Assembly (NCBI RefSeq): GCF_003576645.1
Contig: NC_044925.1
Coordinates: forward strand, 378,308 to 442,307
Reading direction: 5' to 3'
Length of the DNA: 64,000 bases
Source of the DNA: Ipomoea triloba
Taxonomy: Eukaryota > Streptophyta > Magnoliopsida > Solanales > Convolvulaceae
Part shown: positions 47,440 through 61,029 of the stretch, one piece after another
Position numbering within the stretch: the stretch's first letter is position 1
How the letters are laid out: the number at the start of each line of letters is the position of its first letter
Notes under the pieces: generated by a model
Databases searched by the model: none
Told to the model about the DNA's origin: nothing
Seen by the model: the letters and a program-made list of their open reading frames with translations, nothing else
Translations under genes and position numbers: made by a program

Positions 47440-50400
47440 TCAATATGTGGGCCAATAGTTATCCAAATCAGCACACTGATCCATCCCCATATACCTATTA
47501 GCCGGATTGCCCATGTCACCCGCCACGTACCCGGCGGCTTCACAGCTGGTCAGCACATCCGCCTGAGCCATCGCGGTCGGCGGCGTAGGCGGCGGCGGCA
47601 TTGGTCGGAGAACGGCTTGAGACGAAGCCGAGCCGCCAGAGCCGCCGAGGTTTAGGTTCAAGCCGGAGATAGTGAAGCAGCCTGTTCCGGCGCCGGCGGC
47701 TCCGGGGGGCCCCATTGGGTAGTTCATCTGGTGGGGTTGGTGGATGGGGAAGTTGATGGCGGCGGAGGTTGCGCCGGCGCCGCCGCGGAAAACCCTGTTG
47801 AATTCTTGCATTTCCGCCGGGGTTATGTAGGCGGCGGCGGCGGGGTTTCTTCCCGGCGGCGCGGCCATGGCGAAGTGGAAGCCGTGGTCGGGCGGGATCA
47901 TCTGCGATGACATCATGCTCGGCCCGATCTCGAGCGTGTAGGGATTCACCGCCCTTGAGTGGTTGGAGGGATACTTCTTGGCTCCGGCGCTCTTCTGGAA
48001 AACACGGCAGACCACCCATTCATCTTGCTGCATCAAACATACAAACAAACAAATTAAACCCAACATCTTATTATACCTACAAAAGGGGTTATTTTTTTTA
48101 GTTTTTATTTACTTTTTATGCTGTAACCCAGCCAAGTTGATCAACGGTTGGTCTGAGAGCGGATCCTTGGCTGTCTTAGTTTGGGCTGGTCTACTGGTTT
48201 ATAGGAAATTATACTATGTACTATATTATATTCCACATGAAATGTAGACTATTAATAAAATGTTCATTTTTAATGTATTAAAAATTCAGTTTTAGGCGAT
48301 ATATATACCAAATAATGAACCTCTAGTCCCACTACATTAAAAGTGAACCTTCAAAATATAATTATATATGTATTAAAATTGAACATGCGTATATGCTAAA
48401 AATTAACCTTCTATCAGTGGTCTATAGTATAATGATTACTAATTTGTTGTGGCTCTGCTTTGCCCAATCATTATGACATTATACTATGGATCATGGTCCA
48501 CCTTAATGGCTTAAGATTCACTTTTAGTATATTGAAAGTTCATTATATTTTCAGTATATTAAGTGTTTATTTAATTTTTTGAAGGTTTATTTTTAATCTG
48601 TAAAATGTTTATTTTTGGTATATTACATAAAAATGAACTTTCAACCTATTAAAAATGAGCTTTCAATATATATACTAAAATGAACATTTATCAGTGATTT
48701 ATGAATCATAGTCTACAGTATAATTTGTCTCTTTTACTGACTAAGATTACGAGGTGAGATTTGCCCCATAATGCCCTCGGGTAGCTAGTGACCATCAACC
48801 TCACGTACTAAAAAAAGGGCTTTTCTTTTCTTTCCTTTTCTATTCTACCATTCATTTTAGGGTGGTGAAGACCACAAGTTAAATTAAACATGAGGAGCAA
48901 GACAACATTATTTTCTTCAACTAACAACGTAACCACCTCCCTTTTTCTATTCTTAAGAACAACAAATTAAATTAATGAAGTGATATATATAGTACCTTGT
49001 TTGTTCTATAAGAGGATTTAGAGTGGATCCGATATTCATGCATGACCCAGTTGGTTTTCTCTCCTCTAGGAGCTCTTCCTCGGTAAAACACCAACGTTTT
49101 TTTCATGCCAACCAACTCCGAGGTTGAGCTGTTGAAGATCTCTTTGTCTTTGCCGGTTGTTTTCCAATATCCGGTGTTCGTTGCCCGGTTAGTTCTCACT
49201 CCGGTTGGGTATTTCCGGTCCCGGAGGCTGAAGAAATACCATTCCTTTTCTCCCATCTTAGCTTTCCCTAAACAACCAACAAATTAGTAAATCAATAATT
49301 AATCCAGATATTACATAAAAAAAAATTATATCATTTCTAGAGTTTCTTAATTTGTTGAAACCTAATAATATAATGAAAACTCAAAAATAAAAGTAACATT
49401 TTACTTATTTATTAATTAAAAAGATATTTTATTCATTCATATCGATCTAGTGTTATATATAGGATTTCCGGGTACCATATATAAGTGTCAAGAAAATTAT
49501 ATCATTTATAATTTTGATCTAGAGTTCCTTTACACGAATTGAACCCTAAGAATATTGAAGAAAAAAATAATAAATCAGAGTTAATCTAAAAAAATTAGAA
49601 AAGAAACTTGAGATTTCAATTGTTTATATTGATCTAGTGTTTTAGGAATATAATTGATCTCGAGTACCATAAATAATAAGAATGAAAGTAAAAATTTTAA
49701 AGATTTTCTTTGTATATATATGTTGTAGCTAGAAATTTGATACAAAATAGTTAAAGATATATAGATTCAATAGATCATTAAAGCCGATTTCACCCATAGT
49801 GCACCTGACCTTCAATTCGGATAACAACTGTGAAATTTTTCATAAATCAAAGATATATAGATTCAAGACTAGATCTATATGAAAAGTTTCATGTTTAACT
49901 TTTATGCTCATTAGATATATTAAAAAAAAAAAAAAGGAAGAACAAGAAGCTACAAATCCTATGAATATGAACCAAAACCCTAGATGTTTCCACACCATTT
50001 TAATATGATTTGTCGTCTAAAAAAAAAAGAACAAAACATCAATACCATCCAATACAACAATCTTATGAATATGAACCAAAACCCTAGCTAGATGTTTCCA
50101 TACCCTTTTAATCCTAAGATTAGTCATCTAAAAAAAAAAAAAAGAACAAAACGTCAATACCCATAAACAATCCTATGAATATGAACCAAAACCCTAGATG
50201 TTTTTGCACTCTTTTAATGCTAAGATTAGTCATCTAAAAAAAAAAAACATTAATACCAATACAACAATCCTATGAACATGAACCAAAACCCTAGTTGTTT
50301 TAATTTTGCACCTTTTTAATGATTACACATCTAAACAAAACCAAAAACCCTAATTCTTTAATTTCCCTAGTTTTGATATGGTCTGATCTTAGCTTTTCGA

Positions 50401-50598
50401 TGATAGATTTGTAGAGACAAGAAAACTACCTGGAAGATCCCATGGCTCACACTTGTTTAGATCAACATCCCCAATAGCCCTAGCAGTGAACCCAGCATCT
50501 GAGATCTTATTCACAAGATAAAAAGTTATAAGCTCTTCATCTGTGGGATGAAACCTGAAACCTGGTGGCAAGCTTTCCTCCTTCAACTCTCCTTCCAT
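47440..50598 (-). CDS. NAC038: NAC transcription factor, NAC038/039 type
   Basis: Three exons in coding order: 50598-50430, 49267-48996, 48027-47440 (TGA); 342 aa. The NAC DNA-binding domain spans about residues 10-160: [80 protein letters not shown] and [20 protein letters not shown], followed by [11 protein letters not shown]. The intron positions are the family's standard ones. The C-terminal activation region is rich in Ala, Gly and Pro and carries SGLNLNLGG and a terminal DLDNYWPTY, which recall Arabidopsis At2g24430 (from memory: SGLNLNLGG and MDLDGYWPSY). NAC proteins act as nuclear dimers. Exon 3 is far more GC-rich than its surroundings. Intron 1 carries a minisatellite of about 100-bp units. 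Confidence 0.96.
48200..48730. repeat. AT-rich repeat block in NAC intron 2
   Basis: Blocks like AAAATGAACATTT, GAACTTTCAA and TATTAAAAATGA recur on both strands, and TATACTATGTAC or TATAGTATAATG-like ends appear at both sides, suggesting an old palindromic element. The boundaries are unclear. Confidence 0.45.
49930..50340. repeat. Minisatellite, about 100-bp unit, four copies, NAC intron 1
   Basis: Units centred on ATGAATATGAACCAAAACCC start at 49961, 50065 and 50175, with a variant at 50272, so spacings are 104, 110 and 97. Each carries CTAGATGTTT or a variant, then a TTTTAAT block and a poly(A) run after CATCTA. Copies differ at several sites. Confidence 0.88.
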
Positions 50599-51090
50599 TT
50601 CTCTTCAATTCTCACCTCACTTGTACTAATACTCTCCTTTTCTTAAGAACCACTTTGCTAATCTCAACACTCCAAGAAACAAATCAATCTCTCTCTGGTC
50701 AAACCCTACAATAATCCATGAACAAGAAGAAGAAGATAGAAGAAGAAAACAATTAAGTTAAAGGGGTTTCCCTCAAGAAATATGGAAAAACTAATTTTAG
50801 TTGTTGTCTAAGTAGCAGAAGAAACCACCTTTCTTGTGGTTTTCTCACATCACTTGCCTGGAGAAAGCTTGCATCAAAGTATAATGAAGAGTACAGTATT
50901 ATTTTTCTATTTTTGTTTTTGTTTTTATTTTTTCTTGGTTGATCATATGAGCAAGAAACTGGGAAATTTAAAGTTGTGGAGTATACAAGGGATGGAAGTG
51001 TGATTCTCAAGCCCTCACCTACTATGGCCCTTCACTCACACGGTTGCCCTCTTGACCGTATTATCCATTTTTTTTAAATATAAAATACCC
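50599..51090 (-). promoter_or_regulatory. NAC gene 5' leader and proximal promoter
   Basis: The strand has CT-rich leader-like sequence (TTCTTCTTCTATCTTCTTCT at about 50727-50746 on the minus strand) just upstream of the ATG. No certain TATA box was located, so the transcription start is unknown. Confidence 0.35.
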
Positions 51091-51550
51091 GTTTGCAATG
51101 ATATTATTTTTCTACGGTTTCATTGATTTACAGAAAAGATCGTTTTAGGTGAAGCCAATTTTATAACCCTAGTTAGTAAAGAATCATAAGAAAGTTATAA
51201 ACTAGTACATGTTACTCATATATAGCTAATTAATTTAATCCGCTTAAACAAGAAGGTTTATAGACAGCTCCCATAGGGAGTTGAACTATTTGCAATGATA
51301 TATATATGATTCAATTCTTTACCGTTCCTTTGATTTGCGAGAAAGTTTGTAGGCTACCTGAAAATATCCACGGGGTGAAGCTCATTTTGTGATTTTAGCT
51401 GACAAAAAATCACAAAAGGTAAACCATCTTAGGTTGTCCATTTCTGACTAGCTCAAACTAATAATGCCATAGATAGTTCTCATTGGATTGGGAGTCGAAT
51501 TATTTGCAATGATGTGATTCTTCTACCGTTCCGTTTTTAATTTTTCCAGT
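51090..51550 (-). repeat. Two tandem decayed SINE copies
   Basis: Two adjacent degraded copies, each ending in a GGGAGTTGAACTATTTGCAA or GGGAGTCGAATTATTTGCAA block (reverse of the SINE B-box region), near 51279 and 51499. Upstream of each are GGTGAAGC...CATTTT and AAGGTAAACCATCTTAGGTT-like tail fragments. Copies of a dispersed element in tandem imply a later local duplication or insertion at the same site. Confidence 0.65.
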
Positions 51551-54489
51551 TTCGTACTAAATCACTATTTATTTTTCTTACGTATAATAATGTACATATT
51601 TATAAGATGTACTTACATCGGCAATTCGAAATTATTGAAATTAAAACACCATAGTTTTTATTAAAAAAAAAAAAGAAAAAGAAAGAGCACCATAGTTTAA
51701 AAATAAAGGTGGAATTTGTATGAAATAAATCCCTGAACCCGCATTGTCGGGGTGAGGATCGATTTTGGCTGTTGTGGTCGGGTTAAATTGCCACCCCTAT
51801 TCTTTACTGACTAATGTCACAATACAATAAGTTTCACCCAAAGTCTACATTCGGATAATGCTTGAAATGCGGACTCTGAACCAAATAATAAAACCCTAGG
51901 GTATGACTGGTGGATTGATTGCACGACTCGCGATTTACCTCTGCAGTGGTTCAAGATGATGGAAGGTGTGGATTGGATCTCGTGTGCACATGAAGATTAG
52001 GGTCTGACCGGTGGGCTGATTTCGCGACTCCGTGATTTAATTTACCTCTACAATGGCTCTAGGGTAGGGTCCTGTGGACTTAGGACTAGTCTAGCGAAGT
52101 TAGGGTCACCTAAGTACAAAATAATAATAATAATAATAATAATATAATAATAATAATAATAATAATAAACTCTTAACATTTATTCAAACTACTCCTAATA
52201 TTACTAAATTATTATCTATAATTCCAGACAGGACATGCATCCTGATCCTATTTTACTCCTGTCGTCTTACGTGGTTGTATGAATATTACATTCATAGGAT
52301 ATCCCATAATAGCCCTTAAAGCCCATAAAATTGAAATAATACATATAAGTGGTTTGCATGTTGTGATCGAAGTAAGAACATCATCTCTGTTACACCAATA
52401 GCATATAAGAAATCTCCCCATCACTTTTATTGTACTGACATTGTCATTCACGCTGCAATTCCTAATCTCTCTAGTTACCTATTCTTATATTTTACGTACA
52501 CTGAAAATTTAACAAGTTCAAATATCAAATTAAATTTCATTTCAAATAGAATTTCATTTGATTTAAAATCAATTACACACACACATATATTGTGCACTTT
52601 TATAATTTTTGAAGTTTAGAGGTCAATTTTATAATAGATATAGTATATCTAACGATTGCAAATTGATCCACTCAATTAAGCATCAATTAGAGTTGTCAAT
52701 ATGGGAAGATCAGATCTAATGGCTTTAAAGTAAGGATGGGAAAAAATGCAGTAACATTTTCGTATAAAACTCAAACTTTAAGGGCAAATAGCAACACCAT
52801 AAAATGCACTTAGTAATACCATTGAGTGTATCCAATATAAAATATACCCGACAATAATATAAATTGCATGTACCAAACAATATCATTAACTGCACGTGCC
52901 AAAAATTAAATTAAAGTTCATTGCGTTTAAGGTTCACATTTTAGAATTTATGGTCTAGTTTTTTTATTTTTGTTTTGGAATTCATATTTATGGTTTACCA
53001 TTGGGTTTAGTTCTTAGGATTTATCAATAGATGCACTCTATAATCAATATACTCTATACTCTATATATAGATAGTGATCAAAGTTGCATCATATATTGTT
53101 GTTAATTGCACTTTAAAGTTCAAGATTATTTTTAAAAATGTCACCATATTTTTCCTTTAATTATTCCAAGTTTGTTATATCTTTAATTTCCAAAGAGATA
53201 ATTTTTATTGATTCATGTAATTTCTATTCCATTATTGATTGAAGGTTGGGAATTGCAATTCCACAGTTAATTATGATTTTACCATTTTATTATTATATAA
53301 GAGCATTTTAGTCTTTATTCATTTTTTCATTTTCAATTGCCAACCATTCTATTTTTGCTTGCCAAACAATATAATGAAATTTGAATTTTTACTTCTTTTT
53401 TCTTTTTTTTATTTCACAAAATTACAATATATTTCTCCCACAATCCCGTTCTTCCAATTAAACACCTCGTAAATTCATAGCTAATGACATATTAGGGAAA
53501 AGTTTCATGCATAAACCTCAATCTGAGAGACCAATGAATATAGAATTAATAAAGATTCCATTTGCTCATGTTTATTTAGTTTTATTACGGAGTATTATTT
53601 AAATTCACGAAGTTATCCTAAGTTTTTTTTTTTTTTTAAATTTGTATTGACTACTCATAAAGTAAATGGCTCACCACAATTAATAAAGAGTCTATATAAT
53701 AATTAAATAAAAAAATCAAAGCAATAACATAATATTAGGAGGCCGGTGATCGATTTTCGTAACTCGTAAGGAACGTATTATTACTCAATTAGTAGAAATC
53801 GATTCTATGAGGTTGACTAACTATACATATAAGTTGAATTGTTTAATGGGTTGAATGTGTTTATAATGTAGTATAAAGTTACATGGACCAATTTTTACGA
53901 TCAAAATCATTCATCATTTGACGTGGTAATAAAACTCTTTTCATTTATTTGTTATCATGAATTGGCTGTTCTACCATTCATTAAAATTGTGAAGAATTTT
54001 GGTGAGAAATTATGATTACTATAGCATGATATCATACCTTCAATTAAGCGTTAGCGCAGAACAGATTTAGGATGAATCCACATTCAATCCGCTAAAAGTT
54101 GATTTAAAAAGTCTCATATGCATCTGCATGCATTCACTAGGAGTGCTGATTCAATCCAATCAAATTCGTAAATGGCAAATTGAATGCGGGTCGAATGGCG
54201 GATTTTAAGTCTAACTCGAAGCAATGTTCATTGAGCTTTTAATTTGATTGTGATATCATGAAGAATAACAAATATTACTTGAAGATAGAAGAAGGTAAAA
54301 AGTCAAAATTTATAAATGTGATCGAATTGAGAAAGAGCAACCTTAGCTTGCTAAAACGCTAGGCTAAGTGTAGAAAATTAAAAATTAAATATTAAAATTT
54401 AATTTTAGATTTGGGTTGGACCTGACATATATAGGACATTGAGATTGAGAAGTGGTTACTAGGTTTATATATATACGCATAAATCACAC
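51551..54489. other. Gene-free AT-rich DNA with repeats
   Basis: No gene is supported. 51840-52100 has a degenerate duplicated block: GACTGGTGGATTGATTGCA near 51906 and GACCGGTGGGCTGATTTCG near 52006. An AAT microsatellite runs 52121-52168. The remainder is AT-rich without a recognisable protein. Confidence 0.5.
52121..52168. repeat. (AAT)n microsatellite
   Basis: A run of AAT units with one interruption near its middle. Confidence 0.95.
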
Positions 54490-54767
54490 TGGTCCTGTTT
54501 GGTAAATGACTGTTGGCTGATTGGGTTGGCTGTTTGGGTTAGAAGATATGATTTGTTAATAACATTAGCTGATTGTAAAAAGTTGGCTGTTAGCTGATAG
54601 CTGTTTGGTATAATTTTTTTCTCAAAAAGCTAATTGAAAATGCTATTTTGAGTAGCCTTTTGGATTTTAGTATTTTAGAGTTAAAAAAGCTTATTAACCA
54701 AACAACTAATAGTGATCAAATAAGTTAAAATTGACTGATAGGCTGATTATTTACTAAATAGGGCCAC
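54490..54767. mobile_element. Tourist-like MITE, copy B
   Basis: It starts GGTCCTGTTTGGTAAATGAC and ends TTTACTAAATAGGGCC, which are inverted versions of each other. ACT flanks both sides, a 3-bp duplication as in PIF/Harbinger elements, although ACT is not the usual TAA/TTA. Internal TTAGCTGATAGCTG and TTTTCTCAAAAAGCTAAT blocks match copy A at 44859. Confidence 0.75.
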
Positions 54768-57757
54768 TGTCATTTTAGTAGCAAATTAGCATTAGTGAAT
54801 TGGATATAAGAGATTTTGAAAAAGTCACATTCGCATCTAATCCATTTGTGACAAATTTTCATTAAGTAGATCTGCATTCCATCCATTTAAGTGGATATGG
54901 ATTGAATCATAGCGGATTAAATTTGACAAATTGAATAGATTTGAGCAGATTTGGTGGTCAAATACTCAAAATTTATATCTTACATATATATTACGAAATA
55001 TTTAAAAGCTGGTCATCAAATAAACTTATATATATTGGTTCACTATTTTCTTTTTAACATTTTAACTTCGTAAGTTTAATACAATATAATGCTCATTAAT
55101 CAAGCCATGCAAATACTATACATAATATGAGACAATGAGAGTTCATATAAGAAACTCATCATAAACGACAAATATGTATATTAACTTTTTCTTTAAGTCA
55201 CAGAAGATATTATTAAAAAAATGGTTTTAAACTTTTAATAATTGATCACAATTACTGTTGATGATCGATGACTAGACTAATACTTTTCAATTTACTTCTC
55301 TAACACTTCATTTATGAAAATTATTTTGTGTCTTAATCAAATCTTAATTACCTGCCCGTGCATATATGGCTCTGAAAACATTGAGATCAGATTAACAGTT
55401 CCATTCACACAACACAAATAGATAAATAATATCAGAATAAATTAAATATCATATATATGGGGTCACATTCTCGTAAGAATAGTCGCACGAGAGAAAATTA
55501 CGAACTAATCAGAACCGTCAATCTAAAAAGATCTAACGAACTTGAAGCAATTAGAGAAAAATATAGTAACTTTATAGTAAAATTAGCAACACTATATATA
55601 CCCTGCACTTTAGACATACTATAAAGTGCATATGTTCATAACTCATGAAAACTAAATCAAAAGTTAAATCATAAATACTAAACCTCTAAACAATAAAAAA
55701 GCGAACTTGTAAAACAAATTTAAAAAAAAAAAAAAAAACCATGAAATTTAAAAGATGAACCATAAGTGCATTATATATATTGCACTTTCACGTACACTGG
55801 ATGCGCACTTCATAAAATCAATGTGCATACTTTATATTATTGTTGGGTGTACTTTATAATGTTGTTAGTTGCACTCTAAAGGTTAACATATACTAAACTA
55901 AAAAAAATGAACTAAACCAATATTTTTAAAAAGAAAAAAAAAAGTAGATAAAGCCTTTTACTGAACTTTTTCATACATATAACACGATGTACTCTGTAGT
56001 GGTGATAAGTGTACTCTATAGTATTGTTCATAAAGTTTGATTTATTTTACAAAAGTGTCCCGCATTTTTCCTCTCCTCTTTACTTCGAAGCCGTTAAATT
56101 TTTTTAAATTGACAACTTTGATTGGTTCTTAAGTTTTCTCCTCATCAATCTAAATTTTTATTTGATCCAAATGCTTGGATGAGGATATGGACATAATTAT
56201 CCGGGATTAGAGATAATTAAGTATAACAAATTATGCAATTGGCCGACAGGTCGCAGGGGAAACATTGAATATTCATTGCCAATTTGCCACTGGTATATAA
56301 ATATTGACTATGATGGTTGTTTTGACTATTCATCTATATATATTCTTATACAAAAATATTCATATATAACTTTAAAATAAATGTATGTATCACACAACAA
56401 GCAATGTGACATTTTGAAAATATCTCACATTAACAACATATATAGGGTGAAATGTAAAATTAGATTAAAACTATGATACATTTATAGAGTAATGTAATTA
56501 CGTACGTACGTACATTATCTTACTCTGTATTTGATTAGCGGTCTATAAATATAGATATTTAGTAGTGTTAAAAATTAGTTTAAGTGTATGTCAAAGTTCT
56601 ACTCTAATATAATATTTTTGATAGAACGAACTATATACGGAGTTCATCGTTGGATAATCGATCTCTATCCTTCTAAAGAATTTTTATAAATTTGTAGAAG
56701 GGAAGTTCTAATCCTTGAGAGTTTTTTTTTTTTTTTTTTTGGAAAAGAATCCTTGAGAGTTTTCATGCATTATATATAGTATAATACTGCTATTATTTGA
56801 TTTGGTGCTAATGAGGAGCAAAAATTTTCGTTCTCTTGAGTTTGCAAGTTTATTTTTTAAAAAAATTACTCCATCTGTTCCATTTTACCTGTTCTATTTA
56901 CTATTCATTAGTCAAACCAACTCCTCCTTCTTTGCTTATTTTCTTTAGTAATTTTTTATTATTTTTAAATTTAATTTTTTGTGTTTAATAGTACTTTTAA
57001 TGTAGTTTCTATCAATACTAAATAGTATAAATGTTGCATCTAAATTATAAAAATGTGGTTATATATTGCCCCGGCCTCCTGAGTATAAATTATAATTTTC
57101 ACTTATGTATTTGAGGAATTGAGGACAATATTATATCACTTAAAATTAAGAAACGACATTTATAATTGGCCTATACTTGAGGTAAATCAATTACAATTTT
57201 CATTTATTTTAAACTGATAGAGCCGATGGGATAATAAAAACTATAAAGGGGGTACGGTGGTCCTTTTAACTCACTGTGTTTAATTTGGTTATTATCTCAG
57301 TAATAATTAGGTTGTACTTTCCACTGAAACATGGAAGCTTCTTCTTCAGTCACTCTTTCAACTAAAAAGATTGCAACGTAATACCTGTTAATGTTTTAAT
57401 ATTGTTGTAGCAATGAGGTTTTGATTGTATGTTTTTTTAATTAATATTTAAAAAACGACATAAAGTCAGAGTAAACAGTGTAAATAATTAATGCTCTATA
57501 ATATAATATAATTAAAGCGGATTTCGTCATTTCGTGTATGTGATCAGATCAGATTAACAACATTATGCATGTGTCCTTAGTTCTGGTAATTGGTAAAACA
57601 AATTGTTTAATCTAATTGTTGAGATTATTATGGGCAATCTAATAACCACAATGTTTCAAGTTTAACTCAATTAATTATGATTAATAGACTAATTTATTTC
57701 TTTGAGGTCTGCACTAATAGCAACGGTAAACTATAAATTATAAATAATCAAGCAAAC
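54768..57757. other. Gene-free AT-rich DNA, possible Stowaway remnant
   Basis: No gene is supported. At about 56864, ATTACTCCATCTGTTCCATT resembles the Stowaway MITE terminus, but the opposite end was not located. Recurrent short blocks such as GTGCACTTTATA/AAAGTGCAT (55560-56030) look like an old dispersed repeat also seen at 52780-53110. Confidence 0.45.
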
Positions 57758-58500
57758 GCATTGAGGCGTGGAAAACAGTGGTTGAGGGGTGGAGCATGAT
57801 TCTGATCTCCTACCTAAAGGTCTCAACAAGCTTCACCTAAACCGGGCCTTTAGGTAGCAGGTGCGAGCTATAGATTAAAAATAAACAAACACACACTTTC
57901 GAGTAGTGACTCCATTGAGGTGTGAAAAAAGAGTAGTCGAGTGGATATGTGGAACATCATTCTCGTATTTAAATGTCTCGGCGAGCGAGCTTCATCCCAT
58001 AGCACACCTGCGGGTAGCAGTTGTAGGCTAGATTAAAAATCAAACGAACATGCACTTTTGGGTAGCGAGTATAGCTGACTCCATTGAGACGTGGAAAAGA
58101 GTCGCCGAGTGGGGGAACATGATTTTAATACCTAAAGGTCTTGGAGGAATTCATCCAGAGCGCACCTTCGAGTAGCCACTGCATGCAGGCAATAGATTAC
58201 AAATCAAACAAACACATTGAGGTGTGGAAAAGAGTGGCTGATTGGGTAAGGTGGTGCATGATTCTCCCGTGTAGCTGGTGTAGCTATAGATTAAAAATCA
58301 AACGTACACACTGAGGCATGGAAAAGAGTGGGCAATTTGGGTAAAACATAATTCTCGTATGCCTAGAGGTTTTTAATTCAATTCTTGGTAATACCATTTT
58401 GGTCGCACATGGTCTTCTAAGGTACACACTCAGCGCAGCTCGGATAGTGGGGGCATTAAAAAGAATGACTGAGTGAGTAGAACATTATTCTTATGCCTGA
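57758..58500 (+). repeat. Tandem array of six SINE-related units
   Basis: Units open with variants of CATTGAGGCGTGGAAAA followed by GTCGCCGAGTGGGG-like and CATGATTCT blocks, at 57759, 57913, 58082, 58214, 58309 and 58453. Most include CTTTCGAGTAG or GCGGGTAGCAG and end in ATAGATTAAAAATCAAAC. Spacings vary from 95 to 169 bp, so units are partly deleted. No coding potential was seen. Confidence 0.75.
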
Positions 58501-60033
58501 TATTCTCTTGAACTTGATTCTTCTCAACACTCTCTTGATCGTACATAATCTTTTAAAGTACATATATACCATCGGAAAATAGTTGCGAGTTTTTCTTGTC
58601 ACCCATAAAATTATATTATAGAAGCACCAAAAAAGAGAACTTTGAATATCACTTATGATGTCATGCATGTAAATGTGCTGTTAAGATTTTATATAGTCTA
58701 AGTAGTAAATCTTGAACGTAACAAATATGACCAGGATGGAAAGTTTCGTAGTACGATAAAGACTGCGAAGATGGTGGTAATGAGTTCATTGTATTCATTA
58801 ACGTTGTGGGTGCTTTCACGTATGTTAAGTCATACAAGAAACATTAAACTATGATTATGAGAAACAATCTTGAGAGTTAAGAATGGTGGCGACGTAGCTG
58901 TATTTGCATCAACTTTGACTTATTGAAAAAGCCCGCAAGTGACTTAATCACACATTATAACACTGTAAAATATTACAAGAAAGTAAACCAATATTAGTTA
59001 TCCAAAGCTGATTAGCTCAAACCAGGAGACTAATAGGCTGTTGCTATTGATATTAAGTTTTAAATTTTGTGGTTACCAAATCAACATTTCGATCAACTTG
59101 GAATTAAGGTTGCTCCTATATTTGTATCTATTTGTTTAAGTAACAAGGAAGGTTAACCCCACCTTATAACTTTTGCCGACAAATGACAAGAAGTAGGTAA
59201 ACCAGCACACGTTGCACATATATTAATTGATCGACTCAAATTAAGAAGGTCAATAGGTAATTTCCCTTAAGATCGGAGTGACAGATCAGTTAAATTTATA
59301 ACTTTATAATTATAATAATCTGATGAATTTGGTAGAGATTGCTTCTGTATATACATGTACTTAACGACACGACTGGTTGACTGGCGTACTATACGTGGCC
59401 ATTTTGTCCATCCATGTATGCATATACCAAGTCCATATATGTAGCATGATAACTTACAAACGTAAATGCTGAGACGTCAATACACGTGTATGTCGGAATT
59501 ATTAATTAATTAATAGTTGAATTTGATATGATTGAATTGAATAATGTTGAATTCTATGGGATGGGAGACAGCCTCATCTTCAACCCAGAAACTTCAATTC
59601 TAATAAAACGTATACTACCTCGTGCTCAGCTCGGAGACTTTTTTGTTTGATCCATTCCCGTATGTTGTCGGCTGCGCTCCTACACAAATAGGTGTTGCAC
59701 TTGCATGCATAGCTTTTACCTGCTCAACATTTCAATACTTTAATCAATATTTATAAATCAATTCAGTTTAATTTATAATTAACTTTTTTTTTTCTTTTTA
59801 GAAAAACGAGAGCAAGAGATCGTGTAGGTATAAAATTTTTTTTTTTTTAAAAAAGAAGATTATTATTTGACAACTTACCTATAGGAGTGAAATAAGTTCT
59901 TTAATTAATTGTAATGATAATACATTTACAGTTACAAGATATTTGTCGGCTCGTTCAAAAATTTGTTCTTGCTCCCCTCCACAATGCTTCAGCGCTTGTT
60001 GTCTTCAAGTAATATACATATGAGAATACACAA

Positions 60034-60085
<52 letters not shown>

Positions 60086-60960
60086 GGATCAAACACAACA
60101 TTCTTTTTTATAATAATCAATTTAACATTTAGGACATCACGAAAAAATTTGCAGTCTTCTGTCTTAGATATGCCGCCTTAGCTTATTACCTTGTACATAC
60201 TATTGTGCAGTGAATGCTATAGTTGGCCTTCAATTCCAAATAGTTTTGGTCTAGTGTGAAATCGTTTGACATGAGACACGTACAACTTTTTAATAAAAAT
60301 ATAATATTTTTATATGATAAAAATAACTTTTTTGACGAAGATGTAATTAATAATTTTCTATCTATAATACAAGTGTTACATTATTTTTATTGGAAAGTAT
60401 AACATCTTTCACTAATTCTTTTCCATGAAAATACAAATACTTGTTAGTTCATATATAAAAAAAAAAATGTTACATTTTTTGCTAAAAAAGTACTTACGTA
60501 TTTGAGATATATCTAACATAAATTTTTGTGTACTTTGATAGACATTAAATTGAAAAGGTTTCAATTCTTTAGGCAAAATATTGAATAATCAATGTAGATA
60601 GTTGACTGTGTCATTTTTTCTTAATATAAAGTATAGAAATATTTACGATGCATTGCCGATAATATTTAGTATCATTAGATGTATCATATTTGATTATATC
60701 AAATATTATCCTCTCTTATATCAATAGTATCTAATATAGCATTTTAAATTTTAATTTTACCTAATAATATCGGCACTAGTGCTAATAACACCACAAAAAC
60801 TCCATAAAATATATACTATCATATCATATCAAGTAACATCACCCAGGTTTATTACCACTTACTAGATAAATTTATAGAAATTTTCACAATAACACCCACA
60901 CCAATTAATGTAAAACTCAAAAGTAGAAGACGCAAAAGGAGTAGTCAAATGGGCCGGAGC
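58501..60960. other. Gene-free DNA with two further decayed SINEs
   Basis: Minus-strand SINE remnants lie at about 58975-59125 (reverse head TTGTGGTTACCAAATCAACA and GGTTGCTCC) and about 59150-59285 (GGTTAACCCCACCTTATAAC and GTAGGTAAACCAGC). An ATT microsatellite lies at 60033-60085. The remaining DNA is AT-rich with no gene. Confidence 0.55.
60033..60085. repeat. (ATT)n microsatellite
   Basis: About 17 consecutive ATT units. Confidence 0.97.
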
Positions 60961-61029
60961 AGTGAAGCACTTTATGCTCAGATGACACTTTTGTGACTCT
61001 TCTTGAAGAAAGGTCACAGGATAGAACCT

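Noticed and set aside
47540..48019. 159-codon ORF in NAC exon 3
   Set aside because: It is an arginine/proline-rich alternate frame produced by GC-rich coding sequence.
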